This document shows, in pieces, positions 7,343 to 8,678 of a stretch of DNA of 8,678 nt. The position numbers and the translations under genes are program-made. The notes beneath the pieces were generated by a model. It ran no database searches. It saw only the letters and a list, made by a program, of their open reading frames with translations, and was not told the origin of the DNA. The stretch covers positions 1 through 8,678 of the forward strand of contig JAUIKP010000119.1 of assembly GCA_030430725.1 (NCBI GenBank), given 5' to 3'. This DNA is from Nitrospiria bacterium. Its GTDB lineage: Bacteria > Nitrospirota > Nitrospiria > Nitrospirales > UBA8639. Every line of letters begins with the position of its first letter. Position 1 is the first letter of the stretch.

Positions 7343-7352
7343 CTCCCTCTCC
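7343..7352 (-). promoter_or_regulatory. Strong ribosome binding site of the YLDPGTG gene
   Basis: GGAGAGGGAG lies 7 nt before ATG 7335 on the minus strand, an almost ideal match to the anti-Shine-Dalgarno sequence. It fixes the start and, through the TAATG junction, probably also sets translation of the methyltransferase that follows. Confidence 0.75.
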
Positions 7353-7460
7353 GGCCTTTATCAACACCCAGGACATTTCAGGTCTGAACCTGCTCTGTAT
7401 ATTAACGATCATCAAACGATAACGGGTCAGTCATCCTCCGGGACAAACTCCTAAGTAAAA

Positions 7461-8264
7461 TCAGGAAAATTGCAAATCAAAATCAGGAAGGCTTCCTGAA
7501 TCCTGTTCTGTTATTTTTTCCAACACTCGCTCTTGAGCTTGATAGAAGGGATGGCCCCCTGCCGACTTATACGGATTATTGGCTTTGGTGTTATAACATC
7601 CGATTAAGGCGATTCTGGAATGCGGAGACACGTTATCATTGGAACCATGTAAGGTATTACAGTGAAACATCACGACATCTCCGCGCTTCAATTCCACGTA
7701 TACTTCCGGCAAACGCGTTGCAATGACAGCCAGCCGGTCCTGACAAACACCACTGTCAGACACTCCATCATGAAACACATGATCAATCCTGCCCATCTTA
7801 TGAGACCCCTCGAGAATTTTCAAACACCCATTTTCCCTGGTCATCGGGTCAACGGCAATGAGAACCGTAGCCATATCCGGATACAAATTCCCCATTCCAT
7901 ACCAATAGGCATAATCCTGATGATAGCGGAATCCGACCATACCAGGATATTTCAAGGTAATTTTATTATGATACACGTAGACAGAATCGTTGAAAAAATA
8001 TTCCAATCGATCGAAAATCGAGGCACGTCGAGTGGCTTTGGCGAAGACATCATTTCCCGCTGTATCATTCCACACATAAATGGTTTCAAAGGATGGCCGT
8101 TTTCCCTGAGAAACTTTATTCATGAGACCTTCAGTCCGCTGTTTCATCCCCTCATGATTCACGATGATATTCTTCAGAATATGCATCTCTTCCTGGTCGA
8201 ACAGATCAGGAACAATCAGGTAACCCTTCGTCCAAAATTGCTCAAACTCTTTCTCAAATCCCAT
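7461..8264 (-). CDS. PhyH-family Fe(II)/2-oxoglutarate-dependent dioxygenase
   Basis: A 267-aa protein of the phytanoyl-CoA dioxygenase superfamily, which usually hydroxylates a substrate using iron, O2 and 2-oxoglutarate. The double-stranded beta-helix core is complete: YHQDYAYWYG gives the iron ligands His115 and Asp117, HCNTLHGS gives the third iron ligand His206, and NVSPHSRIAL gives Arg217, expected to bind the 2-oxoglutarate carboxylate. The middle motif ENGCLKILEGSHK (144-156) is also characteristic. The length is normal for the family and there is no signal peptide, so it is cytoplasmic. ATG 8264 is chosen because GGAG lies 6 nt before it. TTG 8300, which overlaps the preceding stop as TTGA, and ATG 8276 are in frame but lack a ribosome site. 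Between a nucleotidyltransferase and a methyltransferase, it probably acts on a sugar, lipid or amino-sugar building block of the surface polymer. The substrate cannot be predicted. Confidence 0.9.
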   Translation of the reverse strand: MGFEKEFEQFWTKGYLIVPDLFDQEEMHILKNIIVNHEGMKQRTEGLMNKVSQGKRPSFETIYVWNDTAGNDVFAKATRRASIFDRLEYFFNDSVYVYHNKITLKYPGMVGFRYHQDYAYWYGMGNLYPDMATVLIAVDPMTRENGCLKILEGSHKMGRIDHVFHDGVSDSGVCQDRLAVIATRLPEVYVELKRGDVVMFHCNTLHGSNDNVSPHSRIALIGCYNTKANNPYKSAGGHPFYQAQERVLEKITEQDSGSLPDFDLQFS

Positions 8265-8270
8265 CCCACT

Positions 8271-8274
8271 CTCC
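8271..8274 (-). promoter_or_regulatory. Ribosome binding site deciding the dioxygenase start
   Basis: GGAG lies 6 nt before ATG 8264 on the minus strand. It favours that ATG over the in-frame ATG 8276 and TTG 8300, neither of which has a Shine-Dalgarno match. Confidence 0.55.
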
Positions 8275-8296
8275 ATGTTTGCCGAACCGATGTCGT

Positions 8297-8678
8297 TCAA
8301 TTGACCCGCGCAAAAATCATTTCCTTCTGAGCGCGTTCATAGTCGCTTGGGATGCCGATATCAATAAAATATCCTGTGGTGACGAATGCGCGTGGCTGCA
8401 GCTCTCGACAATAGGGCTGGAGGATATCCGTCTCAAAGGAAAAGTGCTCTCCGCTTCCATATTGGGAAAAGATTTCAGGTCCAACAACGTACACACCTGC
8501 GTTTACTAGACCTGGACCTTCCTGACCCTTTTCTTGAAACGCTACGACCCGTTCACCCAGAAGCACGACGGCACCATACCGACTCACATCCGGGACATGC
8601 CGAAGTACGATCGCGACCTGCGTTGGGGTCTGTGCATACCAGGCCATCAGGGCCGGATAATCAATATCAACGAGCGTG
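8297..8678 (-). CDS. Sugar-phosphate nucleotidyltransferase, heptose-1-phosphate guanylyltransferase-like (N-terminus beyond window)
   Basis: The last 126 residues of an NTP_transferase-family enzyme, which joins a sugar 1-phosphate to an NTP to make an activated sugar. The frame is open to the window edge, so the GGxGTR nucleotide-binding signature lies outside. Visible family features in order are LVDIDYPAL, VPDVSRYGAVV, FQEKG, GLVNAGVYVVGPEIF, HFSFETDILQPY and GYFIDIGIPSDYERAQ near the C-terminus. The RYG, EKG, NAGVY, SFE and GYFIDIG-P-DY pattern with a short C-terminus and no left-handed helix fits the HddC-type heptose guanylyltransferases better than RmlA or GlmU, but the sugar and base cannot be fixed from this half. 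The stop lies 32 bp before the preferred dioxygenase start, so the two are probably co-transcribed. Confidence 0.88.
   Translation of the reverse strand, partial: TLVDIDYPALMAWYAQTPTQVAIVLRHVPDVSRYGAVVLLGERVVAFQEKGQEGPGLVNAGVYVVGPEIFSQYGSGEHFSFETDILQPYCRELQPRAFVTTGYFIDIGIPSDYERAQKEMIFARVN

Noticed and set aside
7662..8330. A 222-codon plus-strand open frame
   Set aside because: It is antisense to the dioxygenase, which has all its catalytic motifs; the plus frame shows only reverse-complement composition.

Overview
The window looks like part of a surface-polysaccharide (O-antigen, capsule or exopolysaccharide) locus of a Gram-negative-type bacterium with mid-range GC. No rRNA, tRNA, mobile element or CRISPR array is visible. 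No gene fixes the taxonomy, so the host is left open. Every convincing gene lies on the minus strand, so transcription runs from high to low coordinates.

In transcription order: a truncated sugar-phosphate nucleotidyltransferase, most like heptose-1-phosphate guanylyltransferase (8678-8297); a PhyH-type Fe(II)/2-oxoglutarate dioxygenase (8264-7461); after a 125-bp gap, a 78-aa membrane protein with a YLDPGTG motif (7335-7099), coupled by a TAATG junction to a 466-aa protein that joins a kinase-like half to a SAM methyltransferase (7099-5699); after a 198-bp gap, an 859-aa membrane enzyme of the sulfatase/alkaline-phosphatase superfamily (5500-2921), joined by an ATGA overlap to an unrecognised 131-aa ORF (2924-2529); then a membrane-anchored SGNH/GDSL hydrolase (2499-1273). 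A 383-bp stretch follows, holding what looks like the decayed C-terminal end of another protein. Last is a family-2 glycosyltransferase that runs off the left edge (889 to 2).

The inferred theme is the making and chemical decoration of a surface glycan. The nucleotidyltransferase supplies an activated sugar, the glycosyltransferase adds sugars, and the dioxygenase, kinase-like/methyltransferase, phosphotransferase-like membrane enzyme and SGNH hydrolase could add or remove hydroxyl, methyl, phosphoryl and acyl groups. The two most interesting proteins are the kinase-like/methyltransferase fusion, which recalls the WbdD chain-capping enzyme with its domains in the opposite order, and the five-helix sulfatase-fold protein, which has Thr where sulfatases have the formylglycine Cys and carries two extra C-terminal beta-rich domains.
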